Origin: Burkholderiales bacterium UBA2463
GTDB lineage: Bacteria > Pseudomonadota > Gammaproteobacteria > Burkholderiales > Burkholderiaceae_A
Direction of reading: 5' to 3'
Assembly: GCA_002342295.1 (NCBI GenBank)
Contig: DDPR01000018.1
Coordinates: forward strand, 1 to 10,193
DNA: 10,193 nt
Shown here: positions 1-6,447 of the stretch, piece by piece
Position numbering within the stretch: position 1 is the first letter of the stretch
Layout of the letters: each line of letters starts with the position of its first letter
Position numbers and translations under genes: made by a program
Notes under the pieces: model-generated
What the model was told of the DNA's origin: nothing
Seen by the model: the letters and a program-made list of their open reading frames with translations, nothing else
Databases searched by the model: none

Positions 1-380
1 ATGTCGACGGGCACGATTCGATCACAGCCTCGAACGACGGAATAGGAGTAGTGGTAGTAGCCACCGCCATTCGCGCAAGACCCCATCGAAATGACCCAGC
101 GAGGCTCGGGCATCTGGTCATAGACCTTGCGCAGAGCCGGTGCCATCTTGTTGCAGAGGGTTCCCGCGACAATCATAAGATCGGACTGACGAGGACTCGG
201 GCGAAAGACCACCCCGAATCGATCGAGGTCGTATCGAGCCGCACCGGCGTGCATCATCTCTACAGCGCAGCATGCGAGACCAAAGGTCATTGGCCACAGA
301 GAACCCGTGCGCGTCCAGTTGATGACCTGATCGGCGGTCGTCGTGATAAATCCCTGTTTGAATACGCCGTCAATTGCCAT
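1..380 (-). CDS. nuoB: NADH-quinone oxidoreductase subunit B, 3' end cut by window edge
   Basis: NuoB is the connecting-arm subunit of respiratory complex I. It carries the last 4Fe-4S cluster (N2), which passes electrons to quinone at the inner membrane. I translated 126 residues from the ATG at 380-378; a full NuoB has about 160, so the C-terminus lies beyond position 1. The tandem cysteines C37-C38 (motif LACCAVEMM), the following AARYDLDRFG block, and C102 in MGSCANGGG are visible. They match three of the four N2 ligands; the fourth, expected in a VPGCPP motif, falls outside. The gene starts 3 nt after the nuoA TGA, and a GGGA at about 7 nt spacing inside the end of nuoA can serve as ribosome binding site, so translational coupling is likely. 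There are no internal stops and the identification is secure. Confidence 0.97.
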   Translation of the reverse strand, partial: MAIDGVFKQGFITTTADQVINWTRTGSLWPMTFGLACCAVEMMHAGAARYDLDRFGVVFRPSPRQSDLMIVAGTLCNKMAPALRKVYDQMPEPRWVISMGSCANGGGYYHYSYSVVRGCDRIVPVD

Positions 381-383
381 GAA

Positions 384-743
384 TCATTCCCAGTCAAGGG
401 CCCCCTTCATCCACTCATAGGCAAAGCCGAGCACAAGAATGGCCAGAAACACCATCATGGAGAGAAAGCCAAAGAGTCCAATCTGCTTGAGGCTCACAGC
501 CCAAGGAAAAAGAAAGGCAATCTCGAGGTCGAACAGAATGAAAAGGATCGCCACGAGGTAGTAACGCACGTCAAACTGCATGCGTGCGTCCTCGAAAGCT
601 TCAAAGCCACACTCATAGGGCGAGAGTTTCGCATCGTCGGGGCGATTGGGGCCAATAACCTTGCCCAACAGCATAGGACCCACGCCGACCGCCAGACCCA
701 CGGCGATAAAGAGCAGAACCGGCAGATAGGGCTCTAAGGGCAT
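384..743 (-). CDS. nuoA: NADH-quinone oxidoreductase subunit A
   Basis: NuoA is a small inner-membrane subunit of complex I near the quinone-binding region. The product has 119 residues, normal for the family. Three hydrophobic segments are visible at about residues 6-26, 61-83 and 89-110. The signature YECGF lies at 43-47 in the loop after the first segment, and the acidic FDLE (D72, E74) sits in the second segment; all are family hallmarks. The ATG at 743-741 follows a strong GAGAGGAG ribosome binding site. It is the first gene of a nuo cluster that continues into nuoB and presumably beyond the window. Upstream is tRNA-Leu, only 40 nt away. I found no convincing promoter in that gap, so nuo transcription may come partly from the secG/tRNA side or from a promoter inside upstream genes. 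Confidence 0.97.
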   Translation of the reverse strand: MPLEPYLPVLLFIAVGLAVGVGPMLLGKVIGPNRPDDAKLSPYECGFEAFEDARMQFDVRYYLVAILFILFDLEIAFLFPWAVSLKQIGLFGFLSMMVFLAILVLGFAYEWMKGALDWE

Positions 744-783
744 TCGACTCCTCTCGGAATTGGACGGATGAGTTCCACACGAC

Positions 784-868
784 TGGTGCCGACGGCGAGA
801 CTCGAACTCGCACAGCTTTCGCCACTACCCCCTCAAGATAGCGTGTCTACCAATTTCACCACGTCGGC
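784..868 (-). tRNA. tRNA-Leu, anticodon GAG
   Basis: An 85-nt class II tRNA with encoded CCA. The acceptor stem GCCGACG/CGTCGGC pairs perfectly over 7 bp, the discriminator is A, and CCA lies at 786-784. The D arm has GTG/CAC with a TTGGTAGA-type loop. The anticodon stem is CTATC/GGTAG with one T-G pair, and the loop TTGAGGG gives GAG at 834-832, reading CUC and CUU. A long variable arm with a GAAA apex, as expected for leucine, is followed by a T arm GCGAG/CTCGC with loop TTCGAGT. The gene begins 23 nt after the secG stop and ends 40 nt before nuoA, with no terminator visible on either side. Release from a polycistronic RNA by RNase P and endonucleases is an inference. Confidence 0.97.
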
Positions 869-891
869 ACTGCATTTCTGCTACAACAAAG

Positions 892-1269
892 TTACGGCTT
901 CGAGGGAATCTGGTTCACGGGAGAGGAGCCCGCCTCGCCAGCCGGCTGAGCCGGCGCAGGGGGCGAGGCCCCCGGAATCGCCCCCGGAATTGTTTCCATG
1001 ATACCGCCAGAGCCCCCAGATGTGCGAGCAGACGGGGTCGCCAGAAGGTTCAGACCGAGGGTGCTTGAGAAGAAGATTGCCGCCATCACTGCGGTGGATC
1101 GGGAGAGAAAGTTGGCGGACCCGGAGGCGCCAAAGACCGTTCCGGAACTGCCGGACCCGAAGGCCGCGCCCATATCTGCGCCTTTTCCCTGTTGGAGGAG
1201 CACCAGCACGATGATGCCCAGGGCCGAGAGCACCTGAACAACGATAAGGAGGTTCTGAATCCAAGCCAT
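892..1269 (-). CDS. secG: Preprotein translocase subunit SecG
   Basis: SecG is the accessory membrane subunit of the SecYEG protein-export channel. The product has 125 residues, with two transmembrane segments at about 3-25 and 54-77. Between them is the conserved loop LLQQGKGADMGAAFG (about 24-38), followed by a Gly/Ser-rich stretch and FGASGS, the clearest SecG signature. The tail after residue 80 is rich in Pro, Ala and Gly and low in complexity, as often seen in proteobacterial SecG; it has no recognisable domain. The ATG lies 12 nt after the tpiA stop with an AAAGG ribosome binding site about 8 nt upstream. The tpiA-secG pairing is common in proteobacteria. The next gene downstream is tRNA-Leu. 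Confidence 0.96.
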   Translation of the reverse strand: MAWIQNLLIVVQVLSALGIIVLVLLQQGKGADMGAAFGSGSSGTVFGASGSANFLSRSTAVMAAIFFSSTLGLNLLATPSARTSGGSGGIMETIPGAIPGASPPAPAQPAGEAGSSPVNQIPSKP

Positions 1270-1281
1270 ACAAGAGCCTTT

Positions 1282-2049
1282 CTAGTGAACGCGAGCGACG
1301 GCCGCCTGCAAAATACCCGAGAATTCGACTGCATCAAGAGAGGCGCCACCGACCAGCACCCCGTCAATATCGGGCTGAGCGAGAAGCACGGCCGCGTCAG
1401 CCGCTCGAACACTTCCGCCATAAAGAATTCGAAGGCGGTCTGAGGGAAGGCCTGCGGCCCGAAGGGCCTCCCGAATGGACAGATGCATCGCCTGCGCATC
1501 CTCTGGGCGAGCAGCCAGACCTGACCCTATGGCCCAGATAGGCTCATAGGCGATCGCAACGTCCACGACCTTCTCGGCATCAAGTCCGACCAGCGCAGCA
1601 CGGACCTGCGCACAGACAGCGTCAGTCGCCCGGCCCGACTGACGCTGCTCCAGGGACTCGCCCACGCAGACCACGGGCATCAGTCCTTTTGCTTGAAGGG
1701 CCTTCGTCTTTCTGTTGACTGAGTCATCGGACTCGGCCTGTCTCGCCCGTCGCTCTGAGTGACCCACGAGAGAAAAGGTGCACTCGAAGTCCTGCAGCAT
1801 GTGCACGCTGATCTCGCCCGTGAACGCGCCTGAGGGCTGGTCTGACACATCCTGGGCACCCCAATGCACCCCCCGGCCGCGCAGACGAATTGCAACCTGA
1901 AAAAGATAGGGCGACGGGACAGCAAGGCCCACATCAACCCGAGCCCGCTCAAGGAGAGGCTCGCTGAGATCGAGCAACCCACCCAGAAGCTGCTCATTGG
2001 AGACCATGTCTCCATTCATCTTCCAGTTTCCAAGTACCAAAGGGCGTCG
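1282..2049 (-). CDS. tpiA: Triose-phosphate isomerase
   Basis: TpiA interconverts dihydroxyacetone phosphate and glyceraldehyde 3-phosphate in glycolysis and gluconeogenesis (cytosolic TIM barrel, usually a dimer). From the GTG at 2049 the product is 255 residues. It carries GNWKMNG with catalytic K10, LVGHSERR with H97, YEPIWAIG with E169, and the phosphate-binding YGGSV and GVLVGGASL motifs near the C-terminus. Loop 6 reads GSGLAA rather than the commoner GTGKTA. There is no ATG near the N-terminus. An upstream in-frame GTG at 2094 would add 15 unconserved residues and overlap the end of pnp. I prefer 2049 because TIMs normally begin within a few residues of the GNWKMNG strand and an AGGA sits 9 nt upstream. 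It follows pnp by 22 nt and precedes secG by 12 nt. Confidence 0.95.
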   Translation of the reverse strand, partial: RRPLVLGNWKMNGDMVSNEQLLGGLLDLSEPLLERARVDVGLAVPSPYLFQVAIRLRGRGVHWGAQDVSDQPSGAFTGEISVHMLQDFECTFSLVGHSERRARQAESDDSVNRKTKALQAKGLMPVVCVGESLEQRQSGRATDAVCAQVRAALVGLDAEKVVDVAIAYEPIWAIGSGLAARPEDAQAMHLSIREALRAAGLPSDRLRILYGGSVRAADAAVLLAQPDIDGVLVGGASLDAVEFSGILQAAVARVH

Positions 2050-2071
2050 CACCAGCGAGCGTCCTGTTGCG

Positions 2072-4231
2072 TCAGTGCGAGGCGGAGGACTCACCCGCCG
2101 CGTGCGATGGCGCGTCGGCAGAGGGTGAAGCCTCCTCGAGCAGTGCTTTCATCGACAGACGCAGACGACCCTTCTCATCCGCTTCGATCACCTTCACGCG
2201 AACGGCCTGACCCTCTTTGAGGTAATCCGAGACCTGGTTTACGCGTTCATTTGCGATTTGGGAAATGTGAAGCAGCCCGTCCTTGCCCGGGAGCACGGAC
2301 ACGATGGCGCCGAACTCGAGAAGACGAAGAACCGTGCCCTCGTAGACGCGACCTACTTCCACCTCCGCGGTCAACTCCTCAATTCGGCGAATAGCGTCAC
2401 GCGCAGCCTCGGCGGTCGTCGCTGCAATGGTGATCGATCCATCCTCCTGGATGTCAATGGTGGTGCCCGTCTCCTCGGTGATGGCTCGGATGGTGGCCCC
2501 TCCTTTGCCAATCACATCGCGGATGCGCTCCGGATTGATCTTCATGCTATAGAGACGGGGTGCAAACTCGGAGAGTTCTGTGCGGGCTGCGCCCATGGCC
2601 TCTTTCATCTTCGCCAGGATGTGGACTCGAGCTTCATGAGCCTGCGCAAGTGCGACCTGCATGATCTCTTTCGTAATGCCTTGAATCTTGATGTCCATCT
2701 GAAGTGCGGTGACGCCGTTCTCCGTGCCCGCCACCTTGAAGTCCATATCACCCAGGTGATCTTCATCACCCAAGATGTCTGTCAGGACCGCAAAGCGACC
2801 GCCCTCTTTGATGAGGCCCATGGCAATACCCGCAACATGGGCCTTCAGGGGAACGCCTGCATCCATAAGCGAGAGGCAGCCGCCGCACACGGAAGCCATG
2901 GATGAGGAGCCATTCGACTCGGTGATCTCACTCACCACGCGCATGGAGTATGGGAATTCCTCCGCGGTGGGGAGTACCGCAACCAAGGCTCGCTTCGCAA
3001 GGCGTCCGTGACCAATCTCTCGACGCTTGGGGGACCCAACCCGCCCCGTTTCACCCGTTGCGAACGGGGGCATATTGTAGTGAAGCATGAAGCGGTCGCG
3101 GTACTCACCCCCGAGCGCGTCAATCACCTGCTCATCGCGATTGGTACCAAGGGTTGCGACCACCAGCGCCTGCGTCTCTCCGCGGGTAAAGAGCGCGGAA
3201 CCGTGGGTCCTCGGCAGAATCCCGGTGCGAATTGCGATGGGTCGCACCGTCCGCGTGTCACGCCCGTCGATACGGGGCTCCCCATTCAAAATCTGACCTC
3301 TGACCACAGCAGACTCCAGACCAAAGAGCGTGTCTTGAACAAGGTTTCCGCTTGGCAGTGGACGCCCAGAGGAGCTTGCCTCAGCCTCAAGGGTCGCTTC
3401 GACGTGGGCGTAGATATCTTTCAGCTTCTGGGATCGCTCCTGTTTGTTTCTGAGGCCATACGCGCCCTTCAAGGGTGTCTCAGCAAGCTCCTTCACTCTT
3501 GAGACAAGCGCCTCGTCCTTCTCGGGTGCCTGCCAGCTCCACTCGGGCTTACCCGCCTTCTCAACAAGCCGATGAATCGCATCAATGGCCACGCGCATCT
3601 GCTCGTGCCCAAGGACCACCGCGCCCAGCATGATCTCCTCAGACAGCTGTTGTGCCTCTGACTCCACCATGAGCACAGCCGCCTCGGTTCCTGCGACCAC
3701 AAGGTCGAGGGCGGAAGACTTGAGTTGGCTCACCGTGGGATTCAGCACATAGGAGCCGTTGACATAGCCGACACGAGCCGCGCCCACCGGCCCATGGAAG
3801 GGGACACCAGAAATCGAGAGCGCCGCCGAGGCCCCAATGAGCGCAGGAATATCCGGATCGATCTCCGGGTTGAGCGACATCACATGGACGACCACTTGAA
3901 CTTCGTTGTAAAAGCCCTCTGGGAATAGGGGACGAATGGGGCGGTCGATGAGGCGAGATGTGAGCGTCTCTCTCTCACTTGGGCGACCCTCTCGCTTAAA
4001 AAAGCCACCCGGAATTTTCCCGGCCGCATAAGTCTTCTCGAGATAATCGACCGTGAGGGGGAAAAAATCTTGACCCGCTTTGGCCGACTTCGCTGCGACG
4101 ACAGTGGCCAACACCACCGTGTCATCCATGGAGACCAGAACGGCCCCGGTTGCCTGGCGAGCAATCTCGCCGGTTTCAATCTTTACGTTGTGCTGCCCAA
4201 ACTGGAAGGTCTCTTGCGCGATCGTGAACAA
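2072..4231 (-). CDS. pnp: Polynucleotide phosphorylase (polyribonucleotide nucleotidyltransferase)
   Basis: PNPase is a trimeric 3'-to-5' exoribonuclease that uses phosphate to release nucleoside diphosphates; it takes part in mRNA decay and in the RNA degradosome. The product has 719 residues in the usual order: first RNase PH-like core (about 10-145), helical linker (about 240-310), second RNase PH-like core (about 320-545), KH domain (about 560-615, with IGKGG at 574-578) and S1 domain (about 622-695). GSSSMAS (441-447) and the catalytic aspartates D489 and D495 in GDEDHLGDMD are intact. The 20-residue Ser/Ala/His tail is unconserved. Translation must start at TTG: the frame has a TGA two codons before it, and AAAGGA sits 6 nt upstream. 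It lies downstream of rpsO beyond a terminator-like hairpin, as in other proteobacteria. Confidence 0.97.
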   Translation of the reverse strand: MFTIAQETFQFGQHNVKIETGEIARQATGAVLVSMDDTVVLATVVAAKSAKAGQDFFPLTVDYLEKTYAAGKIPGGFFKREGRPSERETLTSRLIDRPIRPLFPEGFYNEVQVVVHVMSLNPEIDPDIPALIGASAALSISGVPFHGPVGAARVGYVNGSYVLNPTVSQLKSSALDLVVAGTEAAVLMVESEAQQLSEEIMLGAVVLGHEQMRVAIDAIHRLVEKAGKPEWSWQAPEKDEALVSRVKELAETPLKGAYGLRNKQERSQKLKDIYAHVEATLEAEASSSGRPLPSGNLVQDTLFGLESAVVRGQILNGEPRIDGRDTRTVRPIAIRTGILPRTHGSALFTRGETQALVVATLGTNRDEQVIDALGGEYRDRFMLHYNMPPFATGETGRVGSPKRREIGHGRLAKRALVAVLPTAEEFPYSMRVVSEITESNGSSSMASVCGGCLSLMDAGVPLKAHVAGIAMGLIKEGGRFAVLTDILGDEDHLGDMDFKVAGTENGVTALQMDIKIQGITKEIMQVALAQAHEARVHILAKMKEAMGAARTELSEFAPRLYSMKINPERIRDVIGKGGATIRAITEETGTTIDIQEDGSITIAATTAEAARDAIRRIEELTAEVEVGRVYEGTVLRLLEFGAIVSVLPGKDGLLHISQIANERVNQVSDYLKEGQAVRVKVIEADEKGRLRLSMKALLEEASPSADAPSHAAGESSASH

Positions 4232-4238
4232 TTTTCAT
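4176..4238 (-). other. Short out-of-frame reading frame overlapping the pnp start
   Basis: An ATG at 4238-4236 opens a 20-codon frame ending in TGA at 4178-4176. It overlaps the pnp TTG start in another frame. The ATG touches the AAAGGA that serves pnp, leaving no spacing for that site, so translation is doubtful. I list it because it may mislead automatic start prediction and could in principle affect pnp initiation. No function is claimed. Confidence 0.2.
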
Positions 4239-4243
4239 CCTTT
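4238..4243 (-). promoter_or_regulatory. Ribosome binding site that fixes the TTG start of pnp
   Basis: AAAGGA lies 6 nt upstream of TTG at 4231-4229, the best spacing for any start in the pnp frame. A TGA at 4237-4235 closes the frame just upstream, so no earlier start is possible. The site directly follows the T-tract of the rpsO-pnp terminator. Confidence 0.75.
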
Positions 4244-4245
4244 AG

Positions 4246-4273
4246 AAAAAACAAAGCCCGGCAGAGACCGGGC
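4246..4273 (-). terminator. Intrinsic terminator/attenuator between rpsO and pnp
   Basis: On the minus strand a 6-bp all-GC stem (GCCCGG/CCGGGC) encloses a 6-nt loop and runs straight into TTTGTTTTTT. It begins 11 nt after the rpsO TAG. The stem is short but very stable, and the T-tract is long, so partial termination is likely. This would give abundant rpsO mRNA and less read-through into pnp. E. coli has a terminator at the equivalent place in rpsO-pnp. Confidence 0.85.
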
Positions 4274-4284
4274 CCGGTACCACT

Positions 4285-4554
4285 CTACTTACGCAGACCC
4301 AGACGCTCGATGAGAGAGCGGTAGGCCTGAAGATTGGTTCGCTTCAGGTAGTCGAGAAGTTTTCGCCGGCGACTCACCATTTTGAGCAGTCCACGGCGAG
4401 AGTGATGGTCTTTTTGGTGCTCTTTGAAGTGGTCGGTGAGCTCGTTGATTCGGGTCGTAAGGAGCGCAACTTGCACCTCAGGTGACCCGGTGTCTCCGGG
4501 CGCGCGCTGAAACTGCGTAACGACCTCAGATTTCTGAAGATGGGCGGTGGTCAT
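4285..4554 (-). CDS. rpsO: 30S ribosomal protein S15
   Basis: S15 is a primary 16S rRNA binding protein that binds the central domain and helps nucleate the 30S platform. The product has 89 residues, exactly the usual length. Signature blocks are visible: GDTGSPEVQVALLT (about 20-33), the KDHHSRRGLL segment (about 47-56) that contacts rRNA, and RRKLLDYLKR followed by the terminal LIERLGLRK. I chose the ATG at 4554. An out-of-frame ATG lies 5 nt earlier, and extending the frame upstream adds unconserved sequence that runs into the likely promoter. AGGA lies 9 nt upstream. A candidate promoter at 4623-4651 would give a leader of about 60 nt. S15 represses its own translation through leader RNA in several bacteria, but I cannot identify the binding structure here. 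Confidence 0.98.
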   Translation of the reverse strand: MTTAHLQKSEVVTQFQRAPGDTGSPEVQVALLTTRINELTDHFKEHQKDHHSRRGLLKMVSRRRKLLDYLKRTNLQAYRSLIERLGLRK

Positions 4555-4622
4555 GGCATGGGTTCCTAAAAAAGGTGGACTTGCGGTCTCGACTGCCGAT
4601 CGAGCCGTGCTCAAAACCCGCG

Positions 4623-4651
4623 AGTTTAGCCCTTTCTCCAGCGTTTTACAA
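4623..4651 (-). promoter_or_regulatory. Candidate sigma-70 promoter for rpsO-pnp
   Basis: On the minus strand, TTGTAA (4651-4646) and TAAACT (4628-4623) are separated by exactly 17 nt. Each matches 4 of 6 consensus positions. The predicted start is near 4616, about 60 nt before the rpsO ATG. The -35 lies within the hairpin at 4638-4657. The position between leuA and rpsO is where a ribosomal protein promoter is expected, but it is not proven. Confidence 0.5.
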
Positions 4652-4657
4652 CGCTGG
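4638..4657 (-). repeat. Perfect inverted repeat downstream of leuA
   Basis: An 8-bp perfect stem (CCAGCGTT/AACGCTGG) with a 4-nt loop starts 22 nt after the leuA stop. No T-tract follows on either strand, so it is not a typical intrinsic terminator. It may protect the leuA mRNA 3' end or act in Rho-dependent termination. It also overlaps the putative rpsO -35 element. Confidence 0.6.
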
Positions 4658-4679
4658 GGACCCATCTGCCTTAAGAACC

Positions 4680-6212
4680 CTAAGGCTGCTGAGGGTTGAC
4701 GCGGGGTTGGGAGGCGAGCCGGTTGAGCGCATTCAGGTAAGCCTTGGCGCTCGCCACGACGATATCGGGGTCTGACGCCATGCCATTAACGACCCGACCC
4801 TCTCGGGACAGCCGCATGGTGACCTCCCCCTGAGACTCCGTGCCGGTGGTGATGGCATTCACAGAGAACAACAAGAGCTCTGCACCGCTGTGCACCTCGC
4901 GCTCAATTGCTCGCACGGTGGCATCCACCGGACCGTTGCCCTCGGACTCACTGGAGACCTCTCTCCCGTCCATGGAAAATGTGACGCGCGCAAGGGGGCG
5001 CTCTCCCATCTCGGAGCGCTGTGACAAGGAGAGGAGTCGATACCGATCGTCCTTGGTCTCCACATCGCCCATGACCAGCGCTTGAAGATCTTCATCAAAG
5101 ATCTCGCTCTTTCGATCCGCAAGTTCCTTAAAGCGCGCAAAGGCATCGTTGAGGGCCTGTTCGCTTTCAAGCTCGATTCCGATTGCGCTCAGGCGCTGCC
5201 GAAACGCGTTCCGGCCCGAGAGCTTTCCGAGAACAATTCGATTGGCCGTCCAGCCCACATCTTCTGCGCGCATGATCTCGTAGGTCTCTCGATGCTTCAG
5301 AACTCCGTCTTGGTGGATACCGGACTCGTGGGCGAACGCATTGGCGCCGACGATCGCTTTATTGGGCTGCACCGGGTAGCCTGTAATCTGGGATACCAGC
5401 CGAGAGGCAGGAACAATTTGACTGATGTCGACCCCAGAGTCGCAACCAAAGACATCGCGTCGCGTCTTCACCGCCATCACAATCTCTTCGAGACTCGCGT
5501 TTCCCGCCCGCTCTCCCAAACCGTTGATGGTGCATTCAACCTGACGTGCGCCCCCAAGGACCGCAGACAAAGAGTTTGCGACGGCCATCCCCAAATCGTT
5601 ATGGCAATGGGTCGACCAGATGACCTTGTCCGCACCCGGAGTGCGCTCAATGAGCGCCTTCATACGATCTCCCCATTGCCCGGGCACGCTGTACCCCACG
5701 GTGTCGGGAACATTAATTGTCTTGGCTCCGGCACGAATCACCTCGCCGAAGATGCGCACCAAAAAGTCGAGGTCTGAACGAACCGCGTCCTCGCCAGAGA
5801 ACTCCACATCATCCGTGTACTGGAGTGCCAGTTTGACCGCCGCGACGCCGGCCTCCACCACCTGGTCTGGGCTCATACGAAGCTTCTTCTCCATATGGAT
5901 CGGGCTGGTGGCAATAAAGGTATGGATACGGCGGCGCTTGGCCGGCGCGATGGCCTCGCCTGCAGCGCGGATGTCTTTCTCGGTTGCTCGAGCCAGAGAA
6001 CAGACGGTGCTCTCGGTGATCGCCTCTGCGACAGCGCGAACCGCGTCAAAGTCCCCGGGACTCGCCGCAGCAAACCCAGCCTCAATCACGTCAACCCGCA
6101 GGCGCTCTAACTGCCTCGCGATGCGCACCTTCTCATCGCGAGTCATGGATGCGCCGGGGCTCTGTTCCCCATCGCGCAAGGTGGTGTCAAAAATAATCAA
6201 TTGGTCCGACAT
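4680..6212 (-). CDS. leuA: 2-isopropylmalate synthase
   Basis: LeuA condenses acetyl-CoA with 2-ketoisovalerate to give 2-isopropylmalate, the first committed step of leucine synthesis. The product has 510 residues, the usual length of the long bacterial form. The HMGL-like TIM barrel (about 5-270) holds DTTLRDGEQSPGASM with R13 and D14, the THCHNDLG motif with metal ligands H202 and H204, and NGLGERAGNAS with N238. A linker region (about 285-375, with HESGIHQDG at 295-303) leads to the C-terminal LeuA allosteric domain (about 385-500), the usual site of leucine feedback inhibition. The ATG at 6212 has AAGGA 6 nt upstream. It sits after a 235-nt gap from pssA and is followed by rpsO, so it may be transcribed as its own unit. 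Its substrate comes from the IlvB/H/C route encoded upstream. Confidence 0.98.
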   Translation of the reverse strand: MSDQLIIFDTTLRDGEQSPGASMTRDEKVRIARQLERLRVDVIEAGFAAASPGDFDAVRAVAEAITESTVCSLARATEKDIRAAGEAIAPAKRRRIHTFIATSPIHMEKKLRMSPDQVVEAGVAAVKLALQYTDDVEFSGEDAVRSDLDFLVRIFGEVIRAGAKTINVPDTVGYSVPGQWGDRMKALIERTPGADKVIWSTHCHNDLGMAVANSLSAVLGGARQVECTINGLGERAGNASLEEIVMAVKTRRDVFGCDSGVDISQIVPASRLVSQITGYPVQPNKAIVGANAFAHESGIHQDGVLKHRETYEIMRAEDVGWTANRIVLGKLSGRNAFRQRLSAIGIELESEQALNDAFARFKELADRKSEIFDEDLQALVMGDVETKDDRYRLLSLSQRSEMGERPLARVTFSMDGREVSSESEGNGPVDATVRAIEREVHSGAELLLFSVNAITTGTESQGEVTMRLSREGRVVNGMASDPDIVVASAKAYLNALNRLASQPRVNPQQP

Positions 6213-6447
6213 GGTTCGTCCTTTTCCAGATTCGCTGTCCGCGCGACATGCGTGCAGATGAGCGACGCCTTTTGGGCATTGTGATGAAAAGATTGTGTGT
6301 CCGCAGAAGGCTTGGGCTGGCGCGGACTGCCAGCGGTGGGATCGTTATGAGCGCGCGCGGCGCAGTCGACCCCGAAGAGCGGCTAGGGCTAGCGGGCTCC
6401 GAAGAAACGGTGCTGAGGGGGCAGACAAAGAAACATCCATGAGAAGA
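6213..6447 (-). other. Intergenic region between pssA and leuA, possible leuA leader
   Basis: This is the longest gene-free stretch (235 nt). I see no convincing promoter and no T-tract terminator. It holds a 6-bp stem GCTGGC/GCCAGC (6316-6334, 7-nt loop). The loop bases GTCCGC (6327-6322) can pair instead with GCGGAC (6304-6299). A weak 31-codon frame ends 10 nt before the first stem. Attenuation of leuA is possible but speculative. Confidence 0.4.
6345..6440 (-). CDS. Possible short leader peptide upstream of leuA (weak)
   Basis: A 31-codon frame starts at ATG 6440-6438, just past the pssA TAG, and ends with TAA at 6347-6345, upstream of leuA. Six of 31 residues are leucine, three of them within L17-A-L-A-A-L22, including two CTA codons. 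That placement would suit a leucine-sensing leader peptide. Against it, no good ribosome binding site precedes the ATG, and Ala, Arg, Pro and Leu are all common in random GC-rich frames. I do not recognise it as a known leader peptide. Confidence 0.15.
   Translation of the reverse strand: MDVSLSAPSAPFLRSPLALAALRGRLRRARS

Noticed and set aside
51..737. Long plus-strand frame of 228 codons opposite nuoA and nuoB
   Set aside because: Both complementary genes are unmistakable; the product has no recognisable domain and is a GC-driven antisense shadow.
613..825. Minus-strand frame of 70 codons running through part of the tRNA into nuoA
   Set aside because: It covers a tRNA and the nuoA start in the wrong frame; not a gene.
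941..955. GCCGGC-TGA-GCCGGC palindrome within the 3' end of secG
   Set aside because: It lies in the Pro/Ala-rich coding tail, has a 3-nt loop and no T-tract; best explained by codon composition.
2258..2905. Plus-strand frame of 215 codons opposite pnp
   Set aside because: Antisense shadow of the pnp second core, KH and S1 coding region; no recognisable domain.
4555..4665. Upstream extension of the rpsO frame by 37 codons
   Set aside because: S15 is 89 residues in nearly all bacteria; the extension crosses the predicted promoter and hairpin.
5082..5777. Long plus-strand frame of 231 codons opposite leuA
   Set aside because: It lies wholly antisense to a well conserved gene, with no family motif.
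6316..6334. GCTGGC/GCCAGC hairpin as a terminator for the ilv-psd-pssA transcript
   Set aside because: No T-tract follows it; kept only as part of the speculative leuA leader.
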